Assembly: GCF_012275375.1 (NCBI RefSeq)
Contig: NZ_JAAZQJ010000011.1
Coordinates: forward strand, 106,929 to 170,928
DNA from: Dyella sp. SG609
GTDB lineage: Bacteria > Pseudomonadota > Gammaproteobacteria > Xanthomonadales > Rhodanobacteraceae
Reading direction: 5' to 3'
DNA: 64,000 nt
Numbering within the stretch: position 1 is the first letter of the stretch; each line of letters begins with the position of its first letter. A program made the position numbers and the translations under genes. Positions 57,007 to 64,000 of the stretch are shown here, one piece after another. The notes under the pieces are model-generated. The model made no database searches and had not been told where the DNA came from. It worked only from the letters and a program-made list of their open reading frames with translations.

Positions 57007-57429
57007 ATGAAGTACCTGCACAGCATGGTCCGCGTGCGCGACGTCGACGCCAGCCTGCGTTTCTTCTGCGAAGGCCTGGGGCTGAAGGAAACGCGGCGGA
57101 TGGAAAGCGCCGCCGGCAAGTTCACCCTGATCTACCTCGCCGCGCCGGCCTCGCCGGAAGCCGAGGTGGAGCTCACCTACAACTGGGGCTCCGACGAGGA
57201 TTACGGCAGCGCGCGCAATTTCGGCCACCTCGCCTTCGAGGTCGACGACATCTACCGCACCTGCCAGCACCTGCAGGACCTGGGCTACACCATCAACCGC
57301 CCGCCGCGTGACGGCCACATGGCCTTCGTGCGCTCGCCGGACCTGATCTCGATCGAGCTGCTGCAGCGCGACGGCCATCTGCCGCCGCAGGAACCGTGGG
57401 CCTCGATGGCCAATACCGGCGTCTGGTGA
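57007..57429 (+). CDS. gloA: Lactoylglutathione lyase (glyoxalase I)
   Basis: GloA converts the methylglyoxal-glutathione hemithioacetal to lactoylglutathione. The 140-residue protein has the four metal-ligand positions: His5 in MKYLHSMVRV, Glu in EVELTYNWGS, His in FGHLAFEVDD and Glu in ISIELLQRDG. HMAFVRSPD is the substrate loop. Likely nickel or cobalt dependent, like other short bacterial forms. A GAGGA lies before the ATG. It sits in a unit with the HSDL2-like SDR. Confidence 0.94.
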   Translation: MKYLHSMVRVRDVDASLRFFCEGLGLKETRRMESAAGKFTLIYLAAPASPEAEVELTYNWGSDEDYGSARNFGHLAFEVDDIYRTCQHLQDLGYTINRPPRDGHMAFVRSPDLISIELLQRDGHLPPQEPWASMANTGVW

Positions 57430-57526
57430 GTGCCGTTCAGCGGGCGCACCGCGCGCCCGCTCCCCCATCTGGCTGACCCTGCGCCGTCCATTCGGCCGGT
57501 GCCCATGACACCCGTGAACCTATAAC

Positions 57527-57544
57527 GTGTGAGGCATATCACAC
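57527..57544. promoter_or_regulatory. CRP/Clp-type binding site
   Basis: GTGTGA-GGCATA-TCACAC is a perfect 6-bp dyad and an exact match to TGTGA-N6-TCACA. It lies 99 to 116 bases before the sigma-54 activator ATG. A TATAAC (57521-57526) directly precedes it, so binding would cover the start region of that possible promoter. Confidence 0.75.
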
Positions 57545-57642
57545 TTCTGTAGCAACCCCGGGGGAAGGGACTGCGGAACGTGACCGCAGGGTGCGGCTGG
57601 GAGACCGCGCCACGTCCGAGACCGGCGACGGGGGAAAGGCCC

Positions 57643-58980
57643 ATGGCTGTGAGCAAGGCAGACGCCAAGCGCTGCGTCGTGTGGTTCGGCCAGCCCAGCG
57701 CCACCGAGCGCATGCGTCTTAACCGGGCCGGCTGGTATGTCCGCGTCGCCGACGCTTCCGCCGTGGGCGGCATCGGCACGCGCGGCGGCAATACCGTGGT
57801 GGCGGTGGCGGATCTGCGCGAAGCCGAGGCCGCGAGCATGACCGCGATGGCACTGGTGATGGACGCCCACCCGGGCCTGCCGTGGCTGGCGCTGATGCCG
57901 GCGGAGATGCCGGCCGGCGAGCCGGCCCTGGGCGGCATGATCGACACCTGCGTCGATGTCTTCACCGCACCGGTCGACGTCGACCGCCTGCTCGATTCCC
58001 TGGGTTATCTCGGCGGCGACATCGTCGCGGCGGAGCCGGACGACTTGGGCATCACCGGACACAGCAAGGCCACCCGCGCGGTGATCGCCAGCGTGCGCAA
58101 GTACGCGCCGGTGGACCTGCCGGTGCTGATCACCGGCGAAACCGGCACCGGCAAGGAAGTGGCGGCGCGCGCGCTGCACAGCCTGTCGCGGCGCGCCGGG
58201 CGCCCGTTCGCGGCGATCAACTGCGGCGCGCTGCCGCCGAACCTGGTGCAGTCCGAACTGTTCGGCCACGAGCGCGGCGCCTTCACCGGCGCCAATGCGC
58301 GGCGCCTGGGCCATTTCGAGACCGCGGCCGGCGGCACGGTCTTTCTCGACGAGGTGGGCGACCTGCCGGCCGACGCGCAGACCAGCCTGCTGCGCTTTCT
58401 GCAGGAAGGCACGCTGGAGCGCGTGGGCAGCAGCCAGTCGATCACCCTGGACGTGCGCGTGCTGGCGGCCACGCACGTGGACCTGGAGCGCGCGGTGGAG
58501 CAGGGCCGCTTCCGCGAAGACCTGTACTACCGCCTCAACGTGCTGCGCCTGCATATGCCGGCGCTGCGCGAGCGCGAGGACGACGTGGTGCTGCTGGCCC
58601 AGCATTTCCTCGACGCGTTCCGCGAACACCACGGCAGCCACGCGCGCACCTTCAGCAGCGCCGCGCGCCAGGCGATGCGCCATTTCGGCTGGCCGGGCAA
58701 TGTGCGCGAGCTGCTCAACCGCGTGCAGCGCGCGGCGGTGGTGGCGGAGGATGCGCTGATCACGCCGGAAGACCTGGACCTGGCCCATGTGTCGCAGATG
58801 CCCTCGGGCCGCGCCACGCTGGGCAGCGCGCGCGTGGCCGCGGAGCGCGAGGCGGTGATCAGCTGCCTGCGCGAATGCCATTTCAACGTGAGCGAGTGCG
58901 CGCGGCGGCTGAAGGTCTCGCGCGTCACCATCTATCGCCTGTGCAAGAAGCATGGGCTGGCGCTGGAACAGCTGCGCTGA
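57643..58980 (+). CDS. Sigma-54-dependent activator with atypical receiver, VpsR-like
   Basis: The 445-residue regulator has three parts. The N-terminal domain (residues 1-125) is receiver-like but lacks the usual phosphoacceptor Asp pattern, resembling VpsR. The AAA+ domain (about 130-365) has Walker A GETGTGKEVAARAL, the sigma-54 contact loop ERGAFTGA, Walker B GGTVFLDEVGDLPA and the Arg-finger region WPGNVRELLNRVQRA. The C-terminal Fis-type helix-turn-helix is NVSECARRLKVSRVTIYRLC. VpsR homologues respond to c-di-GMP. GGGGGAAAGG precedes the ATG. Upstream lies a Clp/CRP site. Confidence 0.85.
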   Translation: MAVSKADAKRCVVWFGQPSATERMRLNRAGWYVRVADASAVGGIGTRGGNTVVAVADLREAEAASMTAMALVMDAHPGLPWLALMPAEMPAGEPALGGMIDTCVDVFTAPVDVDRLLDSLGYLGGDIVAAEPDDLGITGHSKATRAVIASVRKYAPVDLPVLITGETGTGKEVAARALHSLSRRAGRPFAAINCGALPPNLVQSELFGHERGAFTGANARRLGHFETAAGGTVFLDEVGDLPADAQTSLLRFLQEGTLERVGSSQSITLDVRVLAATHVDLERAVEQGRFREDLYYRLNVLRLHMPALREREDDVVLLAQHFLDAFREHHGSHARTFSSAARQAMRHFGWPGNVRELLNRVQRAAVVAEDALITPEDLDLAHVSQMPSGRATLGSARVAAEREAVISCLRECHFNVSECARRLKVSRVTIYRLCKKHGLALEQLR

Positions 58981-58988
58981 TCGCAGTT

Positions 58989-59114
58989 CGTCATTCCGGC
59001 GCAGCGCCGTAGGTTGGGGTGAGCGCAGCGAACCCCAACATGGCCGCATCCTGACGTCTCGCACTGTTGGGGTTCGCCTTTGGCTCACCCCAACCTACGT
59101 CCAGGTCCGGAATG
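58989..59114. repeat. Split CGTCATTCCGGC palindrome with GTAG repeat inside
   Basis: CGTCATTCCGGCGCAG (58989-59004) is the left half of the dispersed palindrome and CCGGAATG (59107-59114) looks like the start of its right half. Between them lies a complete GTAG-footed repeat (59009-59098). This looks like insertion of one repeat family into another. Confidence 0.6.
59009..59098. repeat. GTAG-footed palindromic repeat (copy 3)
   Basis: The unit has the same arms as copy 1 (GTAGGTTGGGGTGAGCGCAG, GGCTCACCCCAACCTAC). The loop sequence differs (TGGCCGCATCCTGACGTCTC). It is the best-preserved copy. Confidence 0.92.
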
Positions 59115-59584
59115 CGGGCAAGGAAGAGACGGAGGGCCCCCGGCCTACAGGGGTCAGCCGGGGGCCTCCGTTGGTGCCCGGCCACAGGGATCGCCGGGTT
59201 ACCGCCCGCGTCGCCATCGGAGGGGATGGCTTTGAACTGGGTCGCTGATTCATAGGGCAAGTGGCGTGCCAGCCTCCCGGCACGGGCTGTGCCGAGCAAT
59301 TTCAACGGCTTGCGAAAACGCCTCCAGGGCTGCTGTAACAGCGGTGTTGCACCGATGGCTGGGCGCGGCGTAGCGCGATGGCGCCCCGCAAGGCGCGGAA
59401 CCTCCGTGAAGAGATGTAACACCGGCGTGCCGCTGTAACGCCCGGGCGGACAACGCCCGCGCATGGCGCGTGGAAATGCGCGGGCGCTGGTTCTACGATG
59501 CGGGACGCCCCGCTCCCAAGCAGGCGTTTTCCCCACTCAACCATTCAGCGGTGTTGCCGCATGGCAATGCCCGGAGCCCTTTAC
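59101..59584. other. 480-base intergenic region before argD
   Basis: No gene is recognised. It contains a strong hairpin (CGGAGGGCCCCCGGC near 59130-59144, with GCCGGGGGCCTCCG at 59157-59170). Its minus-strand 3' side is TCTCTTCCTT, a weak T-run, so it may terminate leftward transcription. Further right, TGTAAC occurs three times (59334, 59415 and 59434). The first is in TGTAACA-GCGG-TGTTGCA, an imperfect palindrome that could be a regulator site for argD. Short frames exist, but none is convincing. Confidence 0.45.
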
Positions 59585-60820
59585 ATGCACGCGCAGGATT
59601 CCTCGTCGTCCCTGATCGAACTCGGCAAGCGCTACTGGCTGCCGGTGTACCGACCCCGCGAGGTCGTACTGGATCACGGCAAAGGCGCGCGCGTGTGGGA
59701 TACCGAAGGGCGCGACTACGTGGACCTCGGCGCCGGCATCGCGGTGAACGCGCTGGGCCACCAGGACCCGGACCTGCTCGACGCGCTGGTGACCCAGGCG
59801 CACAAGCTCTGGCACAGCAGCAACGTGTTCTACACCGAGCCGCCGCTGCGCCTGGCCGAGGAGCTGGTGCAGGCGTCGGGCTTCGCCGAGCGCGTGTTCC
59901 TGTGCAATTCCGGCACCGAGGCGAACGAGGCCGCGATCAAGCTGGTGCGCAAGTGGGCCGCCTCCAAGGGCCGCGCGCCGGAACAGCGCGTGATCCTGAC
60001 CTTCCGCGGCTCCTTCCACGGCCGCACCCTGGCTGCGGTGACCGCCACCGCGCAGCCGAAGTACCAGGAACAGTACGAGCCGCTGCCGGGCGGCTTCCGC
60101 TATCTCGATTTCAACGACGTCGCCGGCCTGGAAGCGGCGTTCGCCCAGGGCGACGTAGCCGCGGTGATGCTGGAGCCGGTGCAGGGCGAAGGCGGCGTGG
60201 TGCCCGCGTCGCCGGCCTTTATCCGCCGCGCGCGCGAACTGTGCGACGCGCACGAGGCGCTGCTGGTGCTGGACGAGATCCAGTGCGGCATGGGCCGCAC
60301 CGGCACGCTGTTCGCGCATGCGCAGGACGGTGTGACGCCGGACATCGTCACCCTGGCCAAGGCGCTGGGTTGCGGTTTCCCGGTCGGGGCCATGCTGGCC
60401 GGCCCCAAGGTGGCCGAAGTGATGCAGTACGGCGCGCACGGCACCACCTTCGGCGGCAACCCGATGGCCGCGGCGGTGGCGCGGGTGGCGCTGCGCAAGC
60501 TGGGTTCCCCGGAGCTGATGGCGAATGTCGCGCGGCAGGCGCAGGCGTTGCGCGACGGGCTGGCGGCGATCGATGCGGAACTGCACCTGTTCGAGGGCGT
60601 GCGCGGCCGCGGCCTGATGATCGGCGCGGTGCTGGCGGAGGCATACAAGGGGCGCGCGGGCGAAGTGCTCGATCACGCCGCGGCGCACGGCTTGCTGGTG
60701 CTGCAGGCCGGCCCCGATGTGCTGCGCTTCGTGCCGCCGCTGAACATCACCGATGCGGATCTGGCCGAAGGCCTGTCGCGCCTGCGCGCGGCGCTGACCG
60801 ATTTCGTCGGCAAGCGCTGA
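59585..60820 (+). CDS. argD: Acetylornithine/succinyldiaminopimelate aminotransferase-type class III transaminase
   Basis: The 411-residue PLP enzyme belongs to the ArgD/AstC subgroup, which makes acetylornithine in arginine synthesis or degrades succinylornithine. Visible sites are the phosphate cup LCNSGTEANEAAIKL, the Asp in LVLDEIQCGMGRTG and the Schiff-base Lys in DIVTLAKALGCGFPVGAML, then HGTTFGGNPMAAAVA. The ATG at 59585 has GGAG 8 bases upstream; earlier in-frame ATGs (59561, 59567) are less likely. It converges on hemL with a 22-base gap. No arg operon lies beside it. Confidence 0.88.
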   Translation: MHAQDSSSSLIELGKRYWLPVYRPREVVLDHGKGARVWDTEGRDYVDLGAGIAVNALGHQDPDLLDALVTQAHKLWHSSNVFYTEPPLRLAEELVQASGFAERVFLCNSGTEANEAAIKLVRKWAASKGRAPEQRVILTFRGSFHGRTLAAVTATAQPKYQEQYEPLPGGFRYLDFNDVAGLEAAFAQGDVAAVMLEPVQGEGGVVPASPAFIRRARELCDAHEALLVLDEIQCGMGRTGTLFAHAQDGVTPDIVTLAKALGCGFPVGAMLAGPKVAEVMQYGAHGTTFGGNPMAAAVARVALRKLGSPELMANVARQAQALRDGLAAIDAELHLFEGVRGRGLMIGAVLAEAYKGRAGEVLDHAAAHGLLVLQAGPDVLRFVPPLNITDADLAEGLSRLRAALTDFVGKR

Positions 60821-60842
60821 TCCACTTCGTACCGGTTTCGTT

Positions 60843-62119
<1,277 letters not shown>

Positions 62120-62123
<4 letters not shown>

Positions 62124-62758
62124 CGCGGGGTTCCGGAAGCAGTGGTGTACAGGGCGGAGAAGGTTTGCGCGGCGGCGCGCACGTCGGCGGCGCCGAACAG
62201 GGCGGAAATCACCGCCAGATAATCCGCGCCGGCGTCCACCAGGGAGCCGGCATTGTCCGGCGTGATGCCGCCGATCGCCACACGGGGCAGGCCCAGCGCG
62301 GCGCTCTGCCGCAGCAGTTCCGGCGCGGCGCGGCGGGCCAGCGGCTTGGTCGGCGACGGGAAAAAGGCCCCGAAGGCGAGGTAGTCGGCGCCGGCGGCCG
62401 CCAGCTCCTGCGCGCGTTCGAGCGAGTCGTAGCAGGACACGCCGATGATCGCCTGCGCGCCCAGCGCCGCGCGGGCGGCCGCGAGCGCGGGATCGTGCTC
62501 GCCCAGATGCACGCCGTCGGCCTGGATGGCGGCGGCGAGCCGGACGTCGTCATTGACGATCAGCGGCACGCCATGGCCGGCGCAGAGCTGCCGCAGCGCG
62601 GCGGCTTCGGCATGGCGGCGGGCCGGGTCGGTACTTTTGTCGCGGTACTGGACCAGGCGGGCGCCGCCTTCCAGCGCCTGGGCCACGGCGGCCAGCAGGC
62701 CGTCGCGGGGGCCGTCGGTAATGGCGTAGAGGCCGGGGTTTCTAAGCTTCGGATGCAT
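62120..62758 (-). CDS. thiE: Thiamine-phosphate synthase
   Basis: ThiE joins the hydroxymethylpyrimidine and thiazole halves into thiamine monophosphate. The 212-residue TIM-barrel enzyme has [14 protein letters not shown], the [12 protein letters not shown] loop and the C-terminal [27 protein letters not shown]. These include the Lys/Arg and phosphate-binding residues of the family. It is divergent from rubredoxin across 95 bases. It completes the pathway begun by thiC (17 kb), but no riboswitch was seen before it. Confidence 0.96.
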
Positions 62759-62853
62759 GGAATCTGGTGGCGAATGGTCGCCGTACGCTTCCGCACGGCC
62801 GGCCGAGTTGCGAGAATGCGCCTCTTGTTCCCTTTTCAAGCAGCGCAATAACG

Positions 62854-63039
62854 ATGAGTCAGGGCTCTCCCAACAAGAAGTGGATGTGCGTGGTCTGCGG
62901 CTTTATCTATGACGAAGCCGAGGGCGTGCCCGACGAAGGCATCGACCCCGGTACCCGCTGGGAAGACGTGCCCGATACCTGGACCTGCCCGGACTGCGGC
63001 GCGACCAAGGCCGACTTCGAAATGGTCGAGGTCGACTGA
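62854..63039 (+). CDS. Rubredoxin
   Basis: This 61-residue redox protein holds one iron bound by four cysteines: CVVCGFIYD and [11 protein letters not shown], in the canonical C-x2-C ... C-x2-C spacing. [23 protein letters not shown] is the family core. It could donate electrons to an alkane hydroxylase or another oxidase or reductase; no partner gene is nearby. It is divergent from thiE. Confidence 0.95.
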   Translation: MSQGSPNKKWMCVVCGFIYDEAEGVPDEGIDPGTRWEDVPDTWTCPDCGATKADFEMVEVD

Positions 63040-63114
63040 AGGCGCTCCCGCTTCTGTCAGCACGCGGCCCGAATTTGCCATCGCATTGACCGGGCCGCAT
63101 GTTCTGATGCTCCC

Positions 63115-63135
63115 GCGTCCCTCGCAGAGGGACGC
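63115..63135 (+). terminator. Possible weak terminator after rubredoxin
   Basis: A 9-bp perfect stem (GCGTCCCTC / GAGGGACGC, loop GCA) is followed only by TTCAGC. It ends 18 bases before the small gene downstream, so it may be a terminator or a leader hairpin. Confidence 0.4.
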
Positions 63136-63153
63136 TTCAGCAGGGAGCCTCAT

Positions 63154-63330
63154 ATGCAACAGTTCGTACCGTTCGAAGACGATTGGGATGCCCTGGAAAA
63201 GCTGCTTCCCGAATCGCTGATTCCGTTCCGCATCGGCGTCCCCATCGCACACGATCAGGCCGCAACGGCCGATCACTCCACCTTGCCGACGTTTCCTTCC
63301 ACCGTCAGTTCGTCGCCCGGCGTCGCATAG
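63154..63330 (+). CDS. Small acidic hypothetical protein
   Basis: A 58-residue frame, MQQFVPFEDDWDALEKLLPE, then SLIPFRIGVP, ends in TAG. GGGAG lies 8 bases before the ATG, a good ribosome binding site. The N-terminal half is acidic and aromatic, and the start reads like a compact protein. The last 20 residues (from position 63273) overlap the antisense DUF192 gene and are low in conserved character. I know of no characterised homologue. It is too short for most gene finders. Confidence 0.6.
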   Translation: MQQFVPFEDDWDALEKLLPESLIPFRIGVPIAHDQAATADHSTLPTFPSTVSSSPGVA

Positions 63331-63722
63331 ATGCGGCCGGCGGTACCCGCGGGCAGCTCCAGTACGTAGCGGGCCGGGGCATTGCTCGGATAGGTGGCGC
63401 ACGGGTCCGCCTTGCACGGCGGCACGTCGAGCTGCATCGAGACCAGCTTGCGGTCGGCATCGAAGTACAGGATGTCGAGCGGGATGAGCGTGTTCTTCAT
63501 CCAGAACGAGCGCTGATCGGTGTCGGGAAACACGAACAGCATGCTGTGATCGGGCGCGAGCGAGGTGCGCATCATCAGGCCGCGCGCACGCGTGGCATCG
63601 GTAGTGGCGAACTCGGTGATGAAACGCTTGCCGTGCAGCGTCACGCTGGGCTGTGACGACGGCGCCGCGGCGGCGCATGCGGTGATGGCGAACAACAGGG
63701 GCGCTACTAGCAGGCTTTTCAT
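63273..63722 (-). CDS. DUF192 lipoprotein
   Basis: The 149-residue protein has an N-terminal signal with a lipobox-like LFAITAC, suggesting a lipid-anchored periplasmic protein. The DUF192 domain is clear: VTLHGKRFITEFATTDATRARGLMMRTSLAPDHSMLFVF, then FWMKNTLIPLDILYFDADRKLVSM and YVLELPAGTAGRI. Its function is unknown; some members are linked to metal or copper handling. Its end overlaps the 58-residue gene on the other strand. Confidence 0.9.
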   Translation of the reverse strand: MKSLLVAPLLFAITACAAAAPSSQPSVTLHGKRFITEFATTDATRARGLMMRTSLAPDHSMLFVFPDTDQRSFWMKNTLIPLDILYFDADRKLVSMQLDVPPCKADPCATYPSNAPARYVLELPAGTAGRIYATPGDELTVEGNVGKVE

Positions 63723-63924
63723 CGCTACCTCGAGTCCTTCTCTATAGGTGAGTGGATGCGCGCGAGTGTAGCGGGGCGCGGATTGTCATCTGATGGAAAA
63801 ATTTTCCGCGCAACCCCTTCACAGATTCCTGGATGGACGATATGATTCTCGCCCCTTCGACGAAACGCCTTCGACGAAGGGTTCCACGGCAACACGGCAC
63901 GATGAAAATTCTTCGCTGCAGGTG

Positions 63925-63952
63925 TTGACGGACCGGAAAGACGATGTAGAAT
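63925..63952 (+). promoter_or_regulatory. Strong sigma-70 promoter at the right edge
   Basis: TTGACG (63925-63930) and TAGAAT (63947-63952) are 16 bases apart, followed by a GC-rich discriminator (GGGCGGCTC). This is the style of rRNA or tRNA promoters in gammaproteobacteria. No gene starts before the window ends; the downstream CCCGGGACGAAACGTCTCGG stretch looks like a structured leader. The gap between the DUF192 gene and this site (63723-63924) shows nothing else. Confidence 0.7.
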
Positions 63953-64000
63953 GGGCGGCTCACCCGGGACGAAACGTCTCGGGGCGATTCGAAGAACGGA

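Noticed and set aside
59095..59283. A 62-residue minus-strand frame next to the 59.1-kb hairpin
   Set aside because: Pro/Arg/Ser-rich with no ribosome binding site; the hairpin alone does not make a gene.

Overview
The window is GC-rich (I estimate 65-68 %) chromosomal DNA, densely packed with genes on both strands. It carries LPS core and lipid A genes, a TolC-type porin beside an isoaspartyl methyltransferase-like gene, an Oar-like TonB-dependent receptor, a PPi-type phosphofructokinase and GTAG-footed intergenic palindromes. Together these suggest a gammaproteobacterium of the Lysobacterales/Xanthomonadales, most likely Rhodanobacteraceae (the Dyella, Luteibacter, Frateuria and Rhodanobacter group). 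This placement is inferred from gene content only; no rRNA gene lies in the window.

Layout. 0-7 kb: glnE, an ELM1-family gene, a RutE-type nitroreductase, a YceI protein, a Yip1 fusion protein and a zinc-finger peptide. 7-14 kb: an envelope glycan block with two glycosyltransferases, an O-antigen ligase, a VirK-family gene, a lipid A acyltransferase and waaA. 14-20 kb: a tolC homologue with its methyltransferase, a small unknown gene, a TetR regulator, a TPP riboswitch with thiC, and a DUF2333 gene. 20-28 kb: two divergent LysR units (LysR / MFS-dkgB, and LysR-methyltransferase / SDR-SDR) and a beta-propeller protein. 28-36 kb: a ClC channel, a Tat-exported cupin protein, the formaldehyde unit frmR-frmA, an ester cyclase-like gene and an SDR. 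35-45 kb: ppa, a prolyl-hydroxylase-like gene, a secreted prolyl oligopeptidase, a 1041-residue TonB-dependent receptor and the proton-pumping pyrophosphatase hppA. 45-50 kb: an RcnB-like gene, a 650-bp stretch with no clear gene, a two-gene hydrolase unit, an AT-rich palindrome cluster and a divergent LysR / azoR pair. 49-53 kb: PPi-phosphofructokinase, adk and mpl. 53-59 kb: an ABC transporter pair, a Lon-N-domain protein, an SDR with gloA, and a sigma-54 activator. 59-64 kb: argD, thiE-hemL, rubredoxin, a 58-residue unknown gene, a DUF192 lipoprotein and a strong promoter running off the right edge.

Shared themes. Three enzymes act on pyrophosphate (Ppa, the K+-insensitive H+-PPase and PPi-Pfk), so glycolysis and membrane energisation can both draw on PPi. 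thiC (riboswitch-controlled) and thiE both serve thiamine synthesis but lie 45 kb apart. The 7-13 kb block makes the outer leaflet.

No prophage, IS element, CRISPR array or recognisable defence system was found. The least ordinary DNA is between genes: three families of dispersed palindromic repeats, one apparently nested inside another, and an AT-rich palindrome cluster near 47.7 kb. Candidate operators include a perfect CRP/Clp-type site before the sigma-54 activator and an FrmR box. Nothing here is a clearly new system. The best leads are the repeats, the 58-residue gene, the Yip1 fusion and the sigma-54 activator with its odd receiver domain.
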